Assembly: GCF_900187365.1 (NCBI RefSeq)
Contig: NZ_FYDG01000005.1
Span: 1-64,000, forward strand
From: Rhodoblastus acidophilus
GTDB lineage: Bacteria > Pseudomonadota > Alphaproteobacteria > Rhizobiales > Beijerinckiaceae
Reading direction: 5' to 3'
DNA length: 64,000 nucleotides
Shown here: piece by piece, positions 8,566 to 17,689 of the stretch
Position numbering within the stretch: position 1 is the first letter of the stretch
How the letters are laid out: each line of letters begins with the position of its first letter
The notes under the pieces: model-generated
What the model was told of the DNA's origin: nothing
The model's database searches: none
The model's input: only the letters and a program-made list of their open reading frames with translations
Position numbers and translations under genes: made by a program

Positions 8566-10500
8566 TCAATCCCCATCGGCAAAACCCGCAAAAGCCGAAG
8601 GCGATTGCGTCCCCGCAAGCGGTTGCGCCCGGTTGAGAAAAAAATAAGACCGCGCGCCCGCCGGTCGGGGCGCGTGGTCGGTCTTGGTCCAGGCGAAAGG
8701 CTTGCGCGTCCACTCCCACAACGCCCGCCAGGCGGCGAAGGACACCAGCAGCAGGTAGGCCGGCGTCAGCAGAAGAACCAGCGACGGCCTGAGCCCCCGC
8801 CGCTTCATGCCCAGGACATTGGGCAGCGCGAAGGCGAGCAGGCCGAAGAAGGCGACCGACAGGCCGAAGCCGGACACGATCACGTCGCGCCAGTCATGGG
8901 GATCGAGCAGGTCGCCGGACGTGAAATCATAAAACAGCCGCAGCCCGTAGAACGGTCCGAACAGCGGCCCGGCGAGCAGGGTCGCCATGGCGCAGAACGC
9001 GGCGAAGGCCTGGAACCAGCCCATCTTGCGAATCTGCGCCCGCGGCGTTCGCAGAAAGACCGCGAGCGTCTGCATCCAGCCCTTCATCCAGCGCGCGCGC
9101 TGGCCGAGCCAGGCCGACAGGGAAACCGGCGCATCCTCGTAAGTGGTGGATTCGATGGCGCGCACCTCATAGCCGAAACGGGCGAAACGCAGGCCGAGAT
9201 CGGCGTCCTCGGTGACGTTCCAGGCGTCCCAGCCGATCATGCGCCGCAGCAGCGCGGTGCGGAAGTGATTCGACGTGCCCCCGAGCGGCATGGGCAGGCC
9301 GAGTTCGCCCAGGCCGGGATTGATGACGTCGAACAGCGCCGCATAGGAAATGGCGAAGAAATAGGCCAGCCAGCTCTCATGGCCATTGTCGATGGCGAGC
9401 CGCGCCTGCAGGCAGGCGACCTGGGGCGGCGAAACCGCGAATCGTTCCGCCGCCACCCGCAACTGGCCCCGCTCGGGCCGGTCCTCCGCGTCGAAAATCG
9501 CCAGAAGCTCGCCGCGCGCCAGCGGCAGGGCGACATTGAGCGCGCGCGGCTTGGTGCGCGGCGCGCCGGCGGGGGCGATCACCACTTCCATATAAGGCGC
9601 GAGCCCGGCGTCGCGCAGCGCCGCAAAGGTCTCCGTATCGTCCTCCTCGACCACCAGCTTGATGTCGAGCTTGGCGGCGGGATAGTCGAGCGCGCGCAGC
9701 GCATGGACGCATTGCGCGGCGACGCCGGCCTCCCGGTACATCGGCGCGATGATCGTATAGCTGGGCAGATCGGCCTCGCGCAGGCGCGGCGCGGCGGCCG
9801 CGCCATTCGGCGGCGATGCGGCGGCGGCGCACAGCCGCACGTAAATGCCGCCGTAAAACACCGCCGACAGGGCGAGCGCCGCCACGGCGAACAGGTCGCG
9901 CCAGGCCGTCATCACGCCCGCGAGCAGCGCGAAGCTCGCCAGAATGAAGGCGATGTTGCTCCAGCGCAATTGCGGCGCGCAGGCCGACAGGCGCGGGGCG
10001 GCGCGCGGCAGGGCGAAGGCCGCGTCGTCGGCGAGCGCGCTCTTGCCCGCCGCGCGCGCCAATGCGGAAAACGTCTTGGGCGCGCAAACCGCGATGCGGC
10101 CGCGCGCGCCGCCGGGCAGAGCGAGAAGGTCGCGCACCTGTTTGCCGCGCGGCGACAGAATCCAGTCGAAGCTTTCCTTGTCAGGATCGGCGCGGGCGAC
10201 ATTGGCGCGCAGGGCGGCGCGATAGTCGAAACCGGGCGCGAGCGAGGCGGCGCCTTCGAGGCAGGCGCAGTTCAGCCGCCGCGCCAGCGCGCGGTAGTAG
10301 AAATCCTCGGCGATCAGGCCTTCGGCGATCATCAGCTCGTCCGCGCCGACGCCCTGGTAGCGGGCGCGGCGCCCCGACCAAGTCAGAAGCCCCGGATCGA
10401 CGCCAGCCTCCGCAAGAAAGGCGATCTCCGGGGGCGGCGCATTTTTTGTCGTCGCGGGCGCCTGCAAGGACCTGTGCCTGTGATAAGAGGGGGAGACCAA
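8566..10500 (-). CDS. membrane glycosyltransferase family 2 with N-terminal MshEN-like domain
   Basis: A 644-residue predicted processive or polysaccharide-type GT2 enzyme of the inner membrane. Residues about 30-130 resemble the MshEN/GspE N-terminal fold often fused to such transferases in Rhizobiales. Two helices follow near 175-215, then the catalytic domain with FDAEDRPE near 337, TEDADLG near 433 and QRARW near 467, the D-x-D, TED and Q/RxxRW motifs. Three or more helices close the protein. The product is unknown. The best start is a TTG at 10500, only 14 nt from the divergent solute-binding gene; no good ribosome site is seen, so the true start may lie slightly inward. Confidence 0.85.
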   Translation of the reverse strand: MVSPSYHRHRSLQAPATTKNAPPPEIAFLAEAGVDPGLLTWSGRRARYQGVGADELMIAEGLIAEDFYYRALARRLNCACLEGAASLAPGFDYRAALRANVARADPDKESFDWILSPRGKQVRDLLALPGGARGRIAVCAPKTFSALARAAGKSALADDAAFALPRAAPRLSACAPQLRWSNIAFILASFALLAGVMTAWRDLFAVAALALSAVFYGGIYVRLCAAAASPPNGAAAAPRLREADLPSYTIIAPMYREAGVAAQCVHALRALDYPAAKLDIKLVVEEDDTETFAALRDAGLAPYMEVVIAPAGAPRTKPRALNVALPLARGELLAIFDAEDRPERGQLRVAAERFAVSPPQVACLQARLAIDNGHESWLAYFFAISYAALFDVINPGLGELGLPMPLGGTSNHFRTALLRRMIGWDAWNVTEDADLGLRFARFGYEVRAIESTTYEDAPVSLSAWLGQRARWMKGWMQTLAVFLRTPRAQIRKMGWFQAFAAFCAMATLLAGPLFGPFYGLRLFYDFTSGDLLDPHDWRDVIVSGFGLSVAFFGLLAFALPNVLGMKRRGLRPSLVLLLTPAYLLLVSFAAWRALWEWTRKPFAWTKTDHAPRPAGARSYFFLNRAQPLAGTQSPSAFAGFADGD

Positions 10501-10514
10501 GCTCCGAGGCCGAA

Positions 10515-11411
10515 ATGGCGGTTGTGTTTCACCAGCAATATATCCAGAAGTTGAAGCGCCGCGCCAAGCTCACGTCGACGATCGCCCTGATATTTAATGT
10601 TTTTCTCGCGTCAGGTTGCAATGCGGACGACAGACGCGCGGAAACTATGTTCCTGCCGGCCTTCTCCGACCCGCATCGCCGCGTCCAACCGCCGGCGCCG
10701 GACAAGCCCGCGGGGCAGGACAAGCCGACCCTGCGCTTCCTGACCAGCGACGATTATCCGCCATTCGCCTTCGTCGACGCCCAGGGCGCGCTGGCCGGCT
10801 TCAACATCGAAGTCGCCCGCGCCATTTGCGAGCAATTGCAGGCGAACTGCACCATTCAGCCGCGGCGGTGGGACAATTTGCTCGACGCGCTGGAGGCGGG
10901 AGAGGGCGATGCGCTGATCGCCTCGCTCAAACCCGCCGCCGCCGGACGCCGCGCGATCTTCACCGAACCCTATTATTTCACCCCGGCGCGATTCGTCGCG
11001 GGGGCGGACGCCAACAAGCTCGACATGCGGCCCGAAGGTCTGGCCGAGAAGAAAATCGGCGTCGAGGCGGGGGGCGCCCATGAAGCATTTTTGCGCAAAT
11101 TCTTCCCGCGCGCGGTTGTGATTCCTTACGACACGCGTGACAAAATGATGCGGGCGGTGCTCGACCGGCAGGTGGACGCCGGCTTCGGCGACGCCATTTC
11201 GCTCAGTCTCTGGATGAATGCGACGCCCGGCTGCGTCTTCGTCGGCGGCGACTGGATGGAGCCGGCCTATTTCGGCGAGGGCGTCGGCGTCGGCGTGCGG
11301 CCGGACGATCGCGACCGGCGGCGCCGGCTCAACTGGGCGCTGCAAAAGCTCGACGAAACCGGTCGGCTCACCGAGCTTTACCTGAAATACTTCCCCAACG
11401 GCATTTATTAA
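10515..11411 (+). CDS. extracellular solute-binding protein, family 3
   Basis: A 298-residue periplasmic protein of the amino-acid or quinate-type binding fold (SBP_bac_3). The mature domain from about residue 70 begins LRFLTSDDYPPFAF, continues with GFNIEVARAICEQL and ends with LTELYLKYFPNG, all typical. The N terminus is basic followed by a hydrophobic stretch ending LASGC, which could be a variant lipobox, so it may be a lipoprotein. The ATG at 10515 has GAGG about 7 nt upstream; a much longer frame runs into the divergent glycosyltransferase and is rejected. No permease or ATPase is nearby, so it may be an orphan binding protein or a sensory or enzymatic relative. It overlaps the next gene by 4 nt, tail to tail. 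Confidence 0.85.
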   Translation: MAVVFHQQYIQKLKRRAKLTSTIALIFNVFLASGCNADDRRAETMFLPAFSDPHRRVQPPAPDKPAGQDKPTLRFLTSDDYPPFAFVDAQGALAGFNIEVARAICEQLQANCTIQPRRWDNLLDALEAGEGDALIASLKPAAAGRRAIFTEPYYFTPARFVAGADANKLDMRPEGLAEKKIGVEAGGAHEAFLRKFFPRAVVIPYDTRDKMMRAVLDRQVDAGFGDAISLSLWMNATPGCVFVGGDWMEPAYFGEGVGVGVRPDDRDRRRRLNWALQKLDETGRLTELYLKYFPNGIY

Positions 11412-11995
11412 CTGGTCACGACCGGCAGGTTGGCCGCGAAAAACGCCGCCGCCAGCCGCATGCCTTCCGTCGTAATGCAATGATCGACGCCGGGCAGGAC
11501 ATGCGTGTCGACGCGCAGGCCGAGCGCGCGCAACGCCTGCCCCGCCGCCACGCCTTCCCCGGCGGGAATCACCGAATCGTCGTCGCCATGCACCAGCAAA
11601 ACAGGCGCGGCGGTCGGCGCGAACGGCGGCGGCGAGGCCAGCCGGGTCGAGAAGCCGGCGACGGCCGCGACCGGCCAGCGCCCAGTGACCAAAGCATCTA
11701 GCGCCATCATGCCGCCCTGCGAAAAGCCCAGCAGCCCCAATCGTTCACGGCCCGCCGCCAACGGCGCCAGCACAGCGTCGAACGCCGCGCGCCCCTCGAC
11801 GAGCCGGCTCAATCTGTTTTCCGGCGTGACGCCGTCGAGGCTGAACCACTGAAAACCCATCGGCGTCGCAAAGGGCGCGTCGGGCGCGACGACATCGACG
11901 CCGGGCAAGGCGTCGCGCAGGAAATCCCGCAACGGATCGAGGTTCGCGCCATCGGCGTGGACGCCATGCAGCAGAACGATCAGCGGCCGGCTCAT
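11408..11995 (-). CDS. phospholipase/carboxylesterase family alpha/beta hydrolase
   Basis: A 195-residue cytosolic serine hydrolase of the small carboxylesterase (YpfH/acyl-protein thioesterase-like) type. The oxyanion region is LLHGVHADG at 8-16, the nucleophile lies in GFSQGG (about 90-95), the acid in VHGDDDSVIP and the His in VDHCI. Length is normal for the family. It lies 57 nt downstream of the GT4 glycosyltransferase on the same strand and probably shares its transcript. Substrate unknown. Confidence 0.85.
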   Translation of the reverse strand: MSRPLIVLLHGVHADGANLDPLRDFLRDALPGVDVVAPDAPFATPMGFQWFSLDGVTPENRLSRLVEGRAAFDAVLAPLAAGRERLGLLGFSQGGMMALDALVTGRWPVAAVAGFSTRLASPPPFAPTAAPVLLVHGDDDSVIPAGEGVAAGQALRALGLRVDTHVLPGVDHCITTEGMRLAAAFFAANLPVVTS

Positions 11996-12052
11996 TGAAC
12001 GCCTCCGCGCGGACAGGCCGCTCCCTCATCATCGACCAGCATGCGGCTCCCC

Positions 12053-13090
12053 TCAGGCGGACGCCTTTCGGGACAACGCATCAGCCCGGGCGCGAACAAC
12101 ATTGTCGAGAAATATTTTGGCGCTTTCCGGCCAGGTGTAGCGCAAGGCGTGGGCGCGGCAATCGGCGCGCGACAGTTTCAGCGCCGCCAGGCAGGCCGCG
12201 CGCAAGTCGGCGTCGAGCACGCCGATCTTCGGGTCGGTGATCACGTCGATCGGGCCGGTGACCGGATAGGCCGCGACCGGCGCGCCGCAGGCCAGCGCCT
12301 CCAGCATGACATTGCCGAACGTGTCGGTGCGGCTGGGAAAGACGAAGACATCGGCGGCGGAATAATAGGGCGCGAGTTCGCCGCGCGACTTGACGCCCAC
12401 GAAGGCGGCCTGCGGGAATTTCGCCTCCAGCTCCGCCCGCGACGGCCCGTCGCCGACCACGATCTTGGAGCCGGGCAGATCGAGGCTCAGGAACGCCTCG
12501 ATGTTCTTTTCCGGCGCGAGACGGCCGCAATAGAGGAAGAACGGGCGCGGCAGAGAGGCCAGTTCGACGGGAAGCCCGGCGCGCGGCGAGAACAGGTTTT
12601 CATCGACGCCGCGCGGCCAGAGCATCGGGCGCGGAAAACCGCGTGCGAACAGCTCGTCGGACAGAGTCTGGGTCGCCACCATCAGGCCGGCGCCGCCGGA
12701 ATGGAATTTTTTCAGCGCGGCATAGGACCAGGCGGCGGGAATCGGCCAGCGCGCCTCGACATATTCGGGGAAGCGGGTGTGATAGGAGGTGGTGAAGATT
12801 TCGCCGTTGCGCGGGCACCAATAGGCGGCGGCGACGCCGAGCGGGCCTTCAGTGGCGATGTGGATGTGATCGGGGCGCTCGGCGCGGATGCGCTCGCCCA
12901 CCGCGCCCGGACCGGCCAGCGCCAGACGGATTTCGGGATAGGTCGGCGCCGCGATGGTCGGGAAGCGGTCGGGGCCGATCACGGCGAATTCGACGCCGAG
13001 TTTTTCGCCCGCGGCGATCAAATTGGCGAGGGTGATGGCCACGCCATTGACCTGAGGCTTCCAGGCGTCGCTGACAATGCAGATTTTCAT
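12053..13090 (-). CDS. GT4-type glycosyltransferase (GT-B fold)
   Basis: A 345-residue glycosyltransferase of the GT4 group, cytoplasmic or peripheral to the inner membrane. The N-terminal acceptor domain starts MKICIVSDAWKPQVNGVA, the pattern seen in plant-type sulfoquinovosyl and digalactosyl lipid synthases and in alphaproteobacterial relatives. The donor domain has FLYCGRLAPEKN, VVGDGPSRAELE and the EX7E-like segment FPSRTDTFGNVMLEALACG. A role in glycolipid synthesis is a reasonable inference given these relatives, not a demonstrated one. The hydrolase gene follows in the same direction. Confidence 0.87.
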   Translation of the reverse strand: MKICIVSDAWKPQVNGVAITLANLIAAGEKLGVEFAVIGPDRFPTIAAPTYPEIRLALAGPGAVGERIRAERPDHIHIATEGPLGVAAAYWCPRNGEIFTTSYHTRFPEYVEARWPIPAAWSYAALKKFHSGGAGLMVATQTLSDELFARGFPRPMLWPRGVDENLFSPRAGLPVELASLPRPFFLYCGRLAPEKNIEAFLSLDLPGSKIVVGDGPSRAELEAKFPQAAFVGVKSRGELAPYYSAADVFVFPSRTDTFGNVMLEALACGAPVAAYPVTGPIDVITDPKIGVLDADLRAACLAALKLSRADCRAHALRYTWPESAKIFLDNVVRARADALSRKASA

Positions 13091-13294
13091 GTGACCAAAG
13101 CCTGCGTAAGCCGGCGTCTCCGTGGGGAAGGGCGGCGGTTCATGACAGCGCCATAACAGCGGCGTGTGACCGAAATAATAAAACGCCGGCGCGGCGCGGC
13201 CGCAATGTCAAATTGCCGCAACCTTCGCTTGCGGCGGCGCCATTGTCATCGCCGGCGCGCACGGGCAGGATGCCGCAAACGGGAGGAAGCCTGA

Positions 13295-14275
13295 ATGAGC
13301 CTGATCCATTTCGAGGATTTCACGCCGGGCGAAACCCGAACCTATGGCGCCTATCGCTTCACCGAGGAGGCGATCATCGCCTTCGCGGCGGAATATGACG
13401 CGCAGACGTTCCACATGGACGCCGAACTGGCGAAGCACAGCCTGCTCGGCGGCCTCGCCGCCTCGGGCTGGCACACCTGCTCGGCCCTGATGCGGATGAT
13501 GACCGACGACTGGCTGGGCGGCAGCGCCTGCCTCGCCGGAATCGGCATTGAGGACAACCGCTGGCTCGCCCCGGTGCGCCCCGGCGACGTGCTGCGCGCC
13601 GAAACCCGCACGCTGGAGAAGACCGATCTGCGCTCGCGCCTCGACGCCGGCGTCGTCAAGTTCGAGACGATCCTGCGCAACCAGGACGGCGTGGAGGTCA
13701 TGCGGCAAGTCAGTTCGATCCTGTTCGGCCGGCGCGAACCGCTGGCGGCGCCGCCCGCCGAGATCGCGCCGCGCCCCATCCCGCCCGAGCCGCCGCCGCG
13801 CATCGACGACCGTTTCGCCGCCCTGCCCGACGATTACCGGCTCGCGCGGGTCGGCGCCTATGCGGATCTCGGCGAAAAGCAGTTTTCCGCCGCCTTCATC
13901 CGCGCCTATGCGCAGGAGTTCGACCCCTTCCCGTTCCATCTCGACGAGGCGGAAGGACGCAAGCATGTGCTCGGCGCGATGTCGGCGGCGGGGCTGCAGA
14001 CGGCCTGCTGCTGGATGCGGCAATTCATCGCGCTGCGCCGGGAGGTGGCGGGCGGCGACGTGCCGAGCCGGGCCTCGCCGGGCTTCGCCAATCTGGTCTG
14101 GCGCAAGCCGGTGCTGGTCGGCGACCGCATCCGCTTCTCGACCCAGGTGATCGCCAAGCGCCCCACCTCCAAGCCCGGGCTGGGGCTGGTGCAAAGCCTC
14201 AATCGCGCCGTCAACCAGCGCGGCGCGCTGGTGATGGAGTTCACGGCGGCGGTGATCACGCCGATCGTGGCGTGA
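13295..14275 (+). CDS. MaoC-like double-hotdog hydratase
   Basis: A 326-residue protein built of two hotdog domains, about 1-150 and 165-326. Each has a MaoC-like block: EYDAQTFHMD...LLGGLAASGWH in the first and QEFDPFPFHLDEA...VLGAMSAAG in the second. The family covers R-specific enoyl-CoA hydratases and other acyl-CoA hydro-lyases; the precise substrate is not visible. GGGAGGAAG precedes the ATG. The duplication means one half may be structural only. The gene abuts the stop of the convergent SGNH hydrolase gene, leaving no intergenic base. Confidence 0.85.
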   Translation: MSLIHFEDFTPGETRTYGAYRFTEEAIIAFAAEYDAQTFHMDAELAKHSLLGGLAASGWHTCSALMRMMTDDWLGGSACLAGIGIEDNRWLAPVRPGDVLRAETRTLEKTDLRSRLDAGVVKFETILRNQDGVEVMRQVSSILFGRREPLAAPPAEIAPRPIPPEPPPRIDDRFAALPDDYRLARVGAYADLGEKQFSAAFIRAYAQEFDPFPFHLDEAEGRKHVLGAMSAAGLQTACCWMRQFIALRREVAGGDVPSRASPGFANLVWRKPVLVGDRIRFSTQVIAKRPTSKPGLGLVQSLNRAVNQRGALVMEFTAAVITPIVA

Positions 14276-15466
14276 TCAGGGGCTTGGCTGCGGCGCCGGC
14301 GCCCGCGGCAAGGAAAAATCGTCGGAACGGCCGGGCGCGGCGGCGGCTGGCTTGTCGGCGACCGACGCGCTCGCTTTGGGCGCCTCGGCGAGCGCGCCGC
14401 CGGGTGAAAGGATCGGCTCGTTGAGGGGCGTGATCTTGCCCGCCAGCGGTTTTTCCGGGGCCGGTTTTTCAGGCGCCGGCGCAACCGCCTCGGGGGGCGC
14501 GGATTGGTCCGGCGGGACGGCGTCGGGCGGCGGCTGCAGCTTGGCCTCCAGCACGCGCTTGACTTCCGGCTCGATGAAATGCGCGGCCTTGCGCGCGCCC
14601 GCGAGGGTGAAATGCACGCCGTCGGGGCCGCGCAACCGCACGATCGCGCCGTTGATATCCGGACCGGAGGCCTTGTAGGCGGAATTCACGTCCGAAAAGG
14701 CGTCCCACAGATCGACGTAGCGCGCGCCGGCCGCCGTCGCATGCTGTTTGGCGATTTCGTTGAACACCAGCGCCGCATTGGACAGGCCGGGGCTGCTCAT
14801 GATCGGCAGGCCGACCCAGACCAGCGGGATGTTCTTGTCGCGGAAGGCGGCGGCGATTTCGTCCACCCGCTGCGCATAGACCTCATTGAAGGCTTTCGAC
14901 AGCGGCTCGAGCTGGTGGTCGGGGTCGAGGCGGAGCTTTTGATTGTCGTTGACGCCGATCTGGATCACCACCAGGTCGAAATGATCGGGGCCGTCGAGCA
15001 GCGCCGCGACTTCCTTGCGCCAGTCGTAAAAATCGTTGCGCACCAGCCCGCTGTCGTCCTTCGCCTTGTCGATGACGGCGACGCGGGGATCGTCGGCGAA
15101 GGCGTCGTCCAGCCCCTCGGCGAGGCGCGAGGCCTCGGAATCGCCGATCACCGCGACGCGAAAGCTCGCCGCCGCCGCCGGCGTCGCCGGCGTTTGTCCC
15201 GGCGCGGCGGCGGCGGGCGCGGCGGTCCTGACGTCGCGCCGCTCCCGCGCCGGCCGGGCCTGGCGTTTCGGCGGCGCCGGCTGCGCCAGCGGGCGCGGCG
15301 CCGGCTTGATCCTCGGCCCGACCGGGCGCGGTTGGGCGCGCTGCATGGGAGGCGGGCCGAACAGCGAGCTGAAAAAATCCGAGAACGAATCCTGCGCCTG
15401 CGCCGGACCGGCGAGGAAAACGGCGCATAGGGCGGCCAACAGGCGACGAGGCGGCGGATTGGGCAT
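14276..15466 (-). CDS. periplasmic SGNH hydrolase (DUF459)
   Basis: A 396-residue exported protein. A signal peptide ends near residue 24 (AQA-QD), followed by a long Pro/Ala/Arg-rich linker to about 100. The SGNH domain shows block I GDSEASRL (108-115), block III GVNDNQ and block V DGVHFT, with Ser110, Asn and His in catalytic positions. Another Pro/Ala-rich tail follows. DUF459 proteins are periplasmic esterases or acetyl-hydrolases; a role on peptidoglycan or polysaccharide O-acetyl groups is an inference from location and neighbours, which include a DUF882 protein and an L,D-transpeptidase. Confidence 0.88.
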   Translation of the reverse strand: MPNPPPRRLLAALCAVFLAGPAQAQDSFSDFFSSLFGPPPMQRAQPRPVGPRIKPAPRPLAQPAPPKRQARPARERRDVRTAAPAAAAPGQTPATPAAAASFRVAVIGDSEASRLAEGLDDAFADDPRVAVIDKAKDDSGLVRNDFYDWRKEVAALLDGPDHFDLVVIQIGVNDNQKLRLDPDHQLEPLSKAFNEVYAQRVDEIAAAFRDKNIPLVWVGLPIMSSPGLSNAALVFNEIAKQHATAAGARYVDLWDAFSDVNSAYKASGPDINGAIVRLRGPDGVHFTLAGARKAAHFIEPEVKRVLEAKLQPPPDAVPPDQSAPPEAVAPAPEKPAPEKPLAGKITPLNEPILSPGGALAEAPKASASVADKPAAAAPGRSDDFSLPRAPAPQPSP

Positions 15467-15505
15467 AAGCCGTTATACCGCGTTCGCCCGGGCGAGGCGA
15501 GCGCC

Positions 15506-15694
15506 TTAGATCCGGGCGCTCGCCGCCCCGGCCTGGGTGAGTCTCGGGCTGAGGGCGACGGAGGCCAGCGCGCCGCCCAGCGCCACCATCAGAGCCAGAC
15601 GCAGCAGCGGCGCGAGCCGGCAGGCCGCCGGATTGACGCGGCGGACGCGTTGGGACTGCGCAAAGTAACGGGCGTCGATTGGGGCTGAAGTCAT
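15506..15694 (-). CDS. small membrane protein, hypothetical (62 aa)
   Basis: A 62-codon frame beginning MTSAPIDARYFAQSQRVRRVN, then one clear hydrophobic segment LLRLALMVALGGALASVAL at about 30-48. It lies in the same direction as, and 39 nt upstream of, the SGNH hydrolase gene. The ribosome site is weak. I recognise no family. A single-pass membrane peptide is plausible, and the basic half preceding the helix suggests an N-in orientation. A chance frame in GC-rich DNA remains possible. Confidence 0.48.
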   Translation of the reverse strand: MTSAPIDARYFAQSQRVRRVNPAACRLAPLLRLALMVALGGALASVALSPRLTQAGAASARI

Positions 15695-15832
15695 GGCGCG
15701 CTCGGCGAAATGGATGGAACGGGTCCGGCGCGCGGCCCATCGCGGGGCGCTTCAAGCGACCAGGCGCCGACGAGGCATAAATGCCCCGGGACGCGTTAAA
15801 GCCGTCCTAACCATGATGCGGAAAAGCGCAGC

Positions 15833-17404
15833 TCAAGGCTTAGCTTTGGAAAAGCCCTGAGTTCCCAACACGTTGTCGTTCGCGCCAAAGCGCGCGGCCG
15901 CTCCCGCCGCCGGCGCGCCGGCCAGCACGTCGCCGCGCGCGGCGGCGCGCAATGCGGGCGCGGCGGCGGCGGCGCGGGCGCGTTGGGGCGTGGAGGCCGG
16001 CGCGGGCGCAGCGGGGCCGACGCGCGCGGGCGGCGCGGGCTGGACGCTGGCGCGCTCGATTCGGCTTTGTTCGGCCTTGGCGGCCGGGCGCAAGGCCGGC
16101 GCGGAAGGCCGGGGCGGCGGTAGCGGCGTGGCGTAGGCGAGCGCCGGATTCGACTCGGGGGGGCGCGCCGCCGTCTTGGCGTCTTTTCCGCCCTGGGCGA
16201 TGACCGGCGGCAGCGCCGTCAGACCGATGGGCCGGGGCGGCGGCTGCGGCGCGTCGGCGACCACAGGCTCCAGCGCGGCGGGACGCCGGGGCGGCTGCGG
16301 CGCTGCGTCGAGCGGATGCGGTTTTTCCGGCGCGGGTTCCGCCGTTTGATCTTCGATCGGCTCGGGCTTGGCCGATTCGAGCCGGGCGGGCGCCGGCGCG
16401 ACGGTCCGCGCCTCCGGCTGAGCGGGCGCCACGGCGGGCGCGGGCGCGGCCGACGCGCTCATATAAGTCTCGCCGCGCGGCAAATCCGTTTCGGCCTTGG
16501 CCATCAGCCGGCGTTGCGGGTCGACCTGCGAAACGCCCTCGTCCTCTTCGGCCGCTTGCGGCGCCGGCGCGCGCGACGCGACGCGGGTCGGCTTGGCCGG
16601 AACGCTTTCGCGCGCTTCGTCCTCGTCCTCGCCGCCGCCGCCAAACAGCGAGGCGAAGAAGCCGCGCAGGCCGCCGCCGGATTTTTCGGCCTCGGCGACC
16701 GAAATGGCTTCGCCGCCGCGCGCGAGAATTTCGGCGCGGGCCTCTTCATAGCCGGGCAGCAGCTTGCCGTTGCTGGCGATATGCACGGTTTTGCCGTCAG
16801 GGAACAGGCGGGCGAGCTGATCGTAGGTCATGCGCGGCCAGTGGCGGACGCCGCCCACGTCGAGATGCACGAAAGGCGTGTTGGCGCGCGGATAATAGCC
16901 GACGCCGCCGCGCTGCATGCGCATGCCGATCTCGCGCAGTTTCTCCATCGACAGGCCGGGCATGGTCGTGTCCATCGCCTTGCCGAGCATGTGCTGCGAA
17001 TGTTCGGCCACCGCGCGCGAGCGGCGGCGCAGCATGGCGTTGGTGGCCGGGCAGCGATAGGCCGAGACCACGACGATCGGATCGTCCGGCCCCATGCGTT
17101 CGGTCGAGCGATAAGCCTCCCACAGCACGTCGAACAGCCGGGGGTCCATGTGCGTCGGCTGGTCATTGCGCCAGTCGCGCAGGAACCAATTGAGCTTTTC
17201 CAGGGTTTCGGCGTCGTAATGCCCGTTGACCCGGAAGGTCGCGGCTATGCTTTCCTTGCTGTGGGAATGATAGAGGTAGATCGTGCGGGTGTCGCCATTG
17301 GCCGCCGCCGATTCCAGCGCGTTGGGCGCGAGGGTGGCGAATAGGGCGAGCAGCGTCGCGCAGGCCTTGCCCCGGCCGCGCCAGAGCGATGAGATCCTGG
17401 ACAT
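15833..17404 (-). CDS. DUF882/peptidase M15-like exported protein with Pro-rich tail
   Basis: A 523-residue periplasmic protein related to YcbK and D,D-carboxypeptidase-type M15 enzymes. After a signal peptide (cleavage near ESAAA-NG) the domain shows the zinc-site patterns SQHMLGKAMD near 135-145 and HLDVGG near 180, with SAYRCP upstream, so metal binding looks intact. From about 290 to the end the protein is a low-complexity Pro/Ala/Arg linker about 230 residues long, much longer than the catalytic part needs. The ATG at 17404 was chosen because the signal peptide starts there; the open frame continues far upstream but runs antisense to the next gene. Likely peptidoglycan-linked. Confidence 0.87.
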   Translation of the reverse strand: MSRISSLWRGRGKACATLLALFATLAPNALESAAANGDTRTIYLYHSHSKESIAATFRVNGHYDAETLEKLNWFLRDWRNDQPTHMDPRLFDVLWEAYRSTERMGPDDPIVVVSAYRCPATNAMLRRRSRAVAEHSQHMLGKAMDTTMPGLSMEKLREIGMRMQRGGVGYYPRANTPFVHLDVGGVRHWPRMTYDQLARLFPDGKTVHIASNGKLLPGYEEARAEILARGGEAISVAEAEKSGGGLRGFFASLFGGGGEDEDEARESVPAKPTRVASRAPAPQAAEEDEGVSQVDPQRRLMAKAETDLPRGETYMSASAAPAPAVAPAQPEARTVAPAPARLESAKPEPIEDQTAEPAPEKPHPLDAAPQPPRRPAALEPVVADAPQPPPRPIGLTALPPVIAQGGKDAKTAARPPESNPALAYATPLPPPRPSAPALRPAAKAEQSRIERASVQPAPPARVGPAAPAPASTPQRARAAAAAPALRAAARGDVLAGAPAAGAAARFGANDNVLGTQGFSKAKP

Positions 17405-17689
17405 CCCGCCGCGACCGGCTGGCCTGGAAGGGGTTCGAAACAGGCCCGCCTTGAGGTTTGCCAAAATCAATCGCGCTCCCACTGGCTTGCTCGCGCTGAC
17501 GTGCGACCAGATTGCCGGACCATTGATGAAAATCGTTAACGCTTCGTTTCGGGCGCCCTCCATACACCAACAGAGGCGAAAAAGCCACGCCCAAGGAGTT
17601 TTGCCCGGAAACGGGTTTTGACGCGGCGGGCGTCCCGCTCTTAAGATCGCCGCGCCGCCCGACACGACGGGCCGAATCAAGGATCGCCG

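Noticed and set aside
17405-17689. Gene in the 285-bp divergent gap
   Set aside because: Only short frames; one small CCCG-GAAA-CGGG-TTTT hairpin at 17603-17618, too short to call a terminator.
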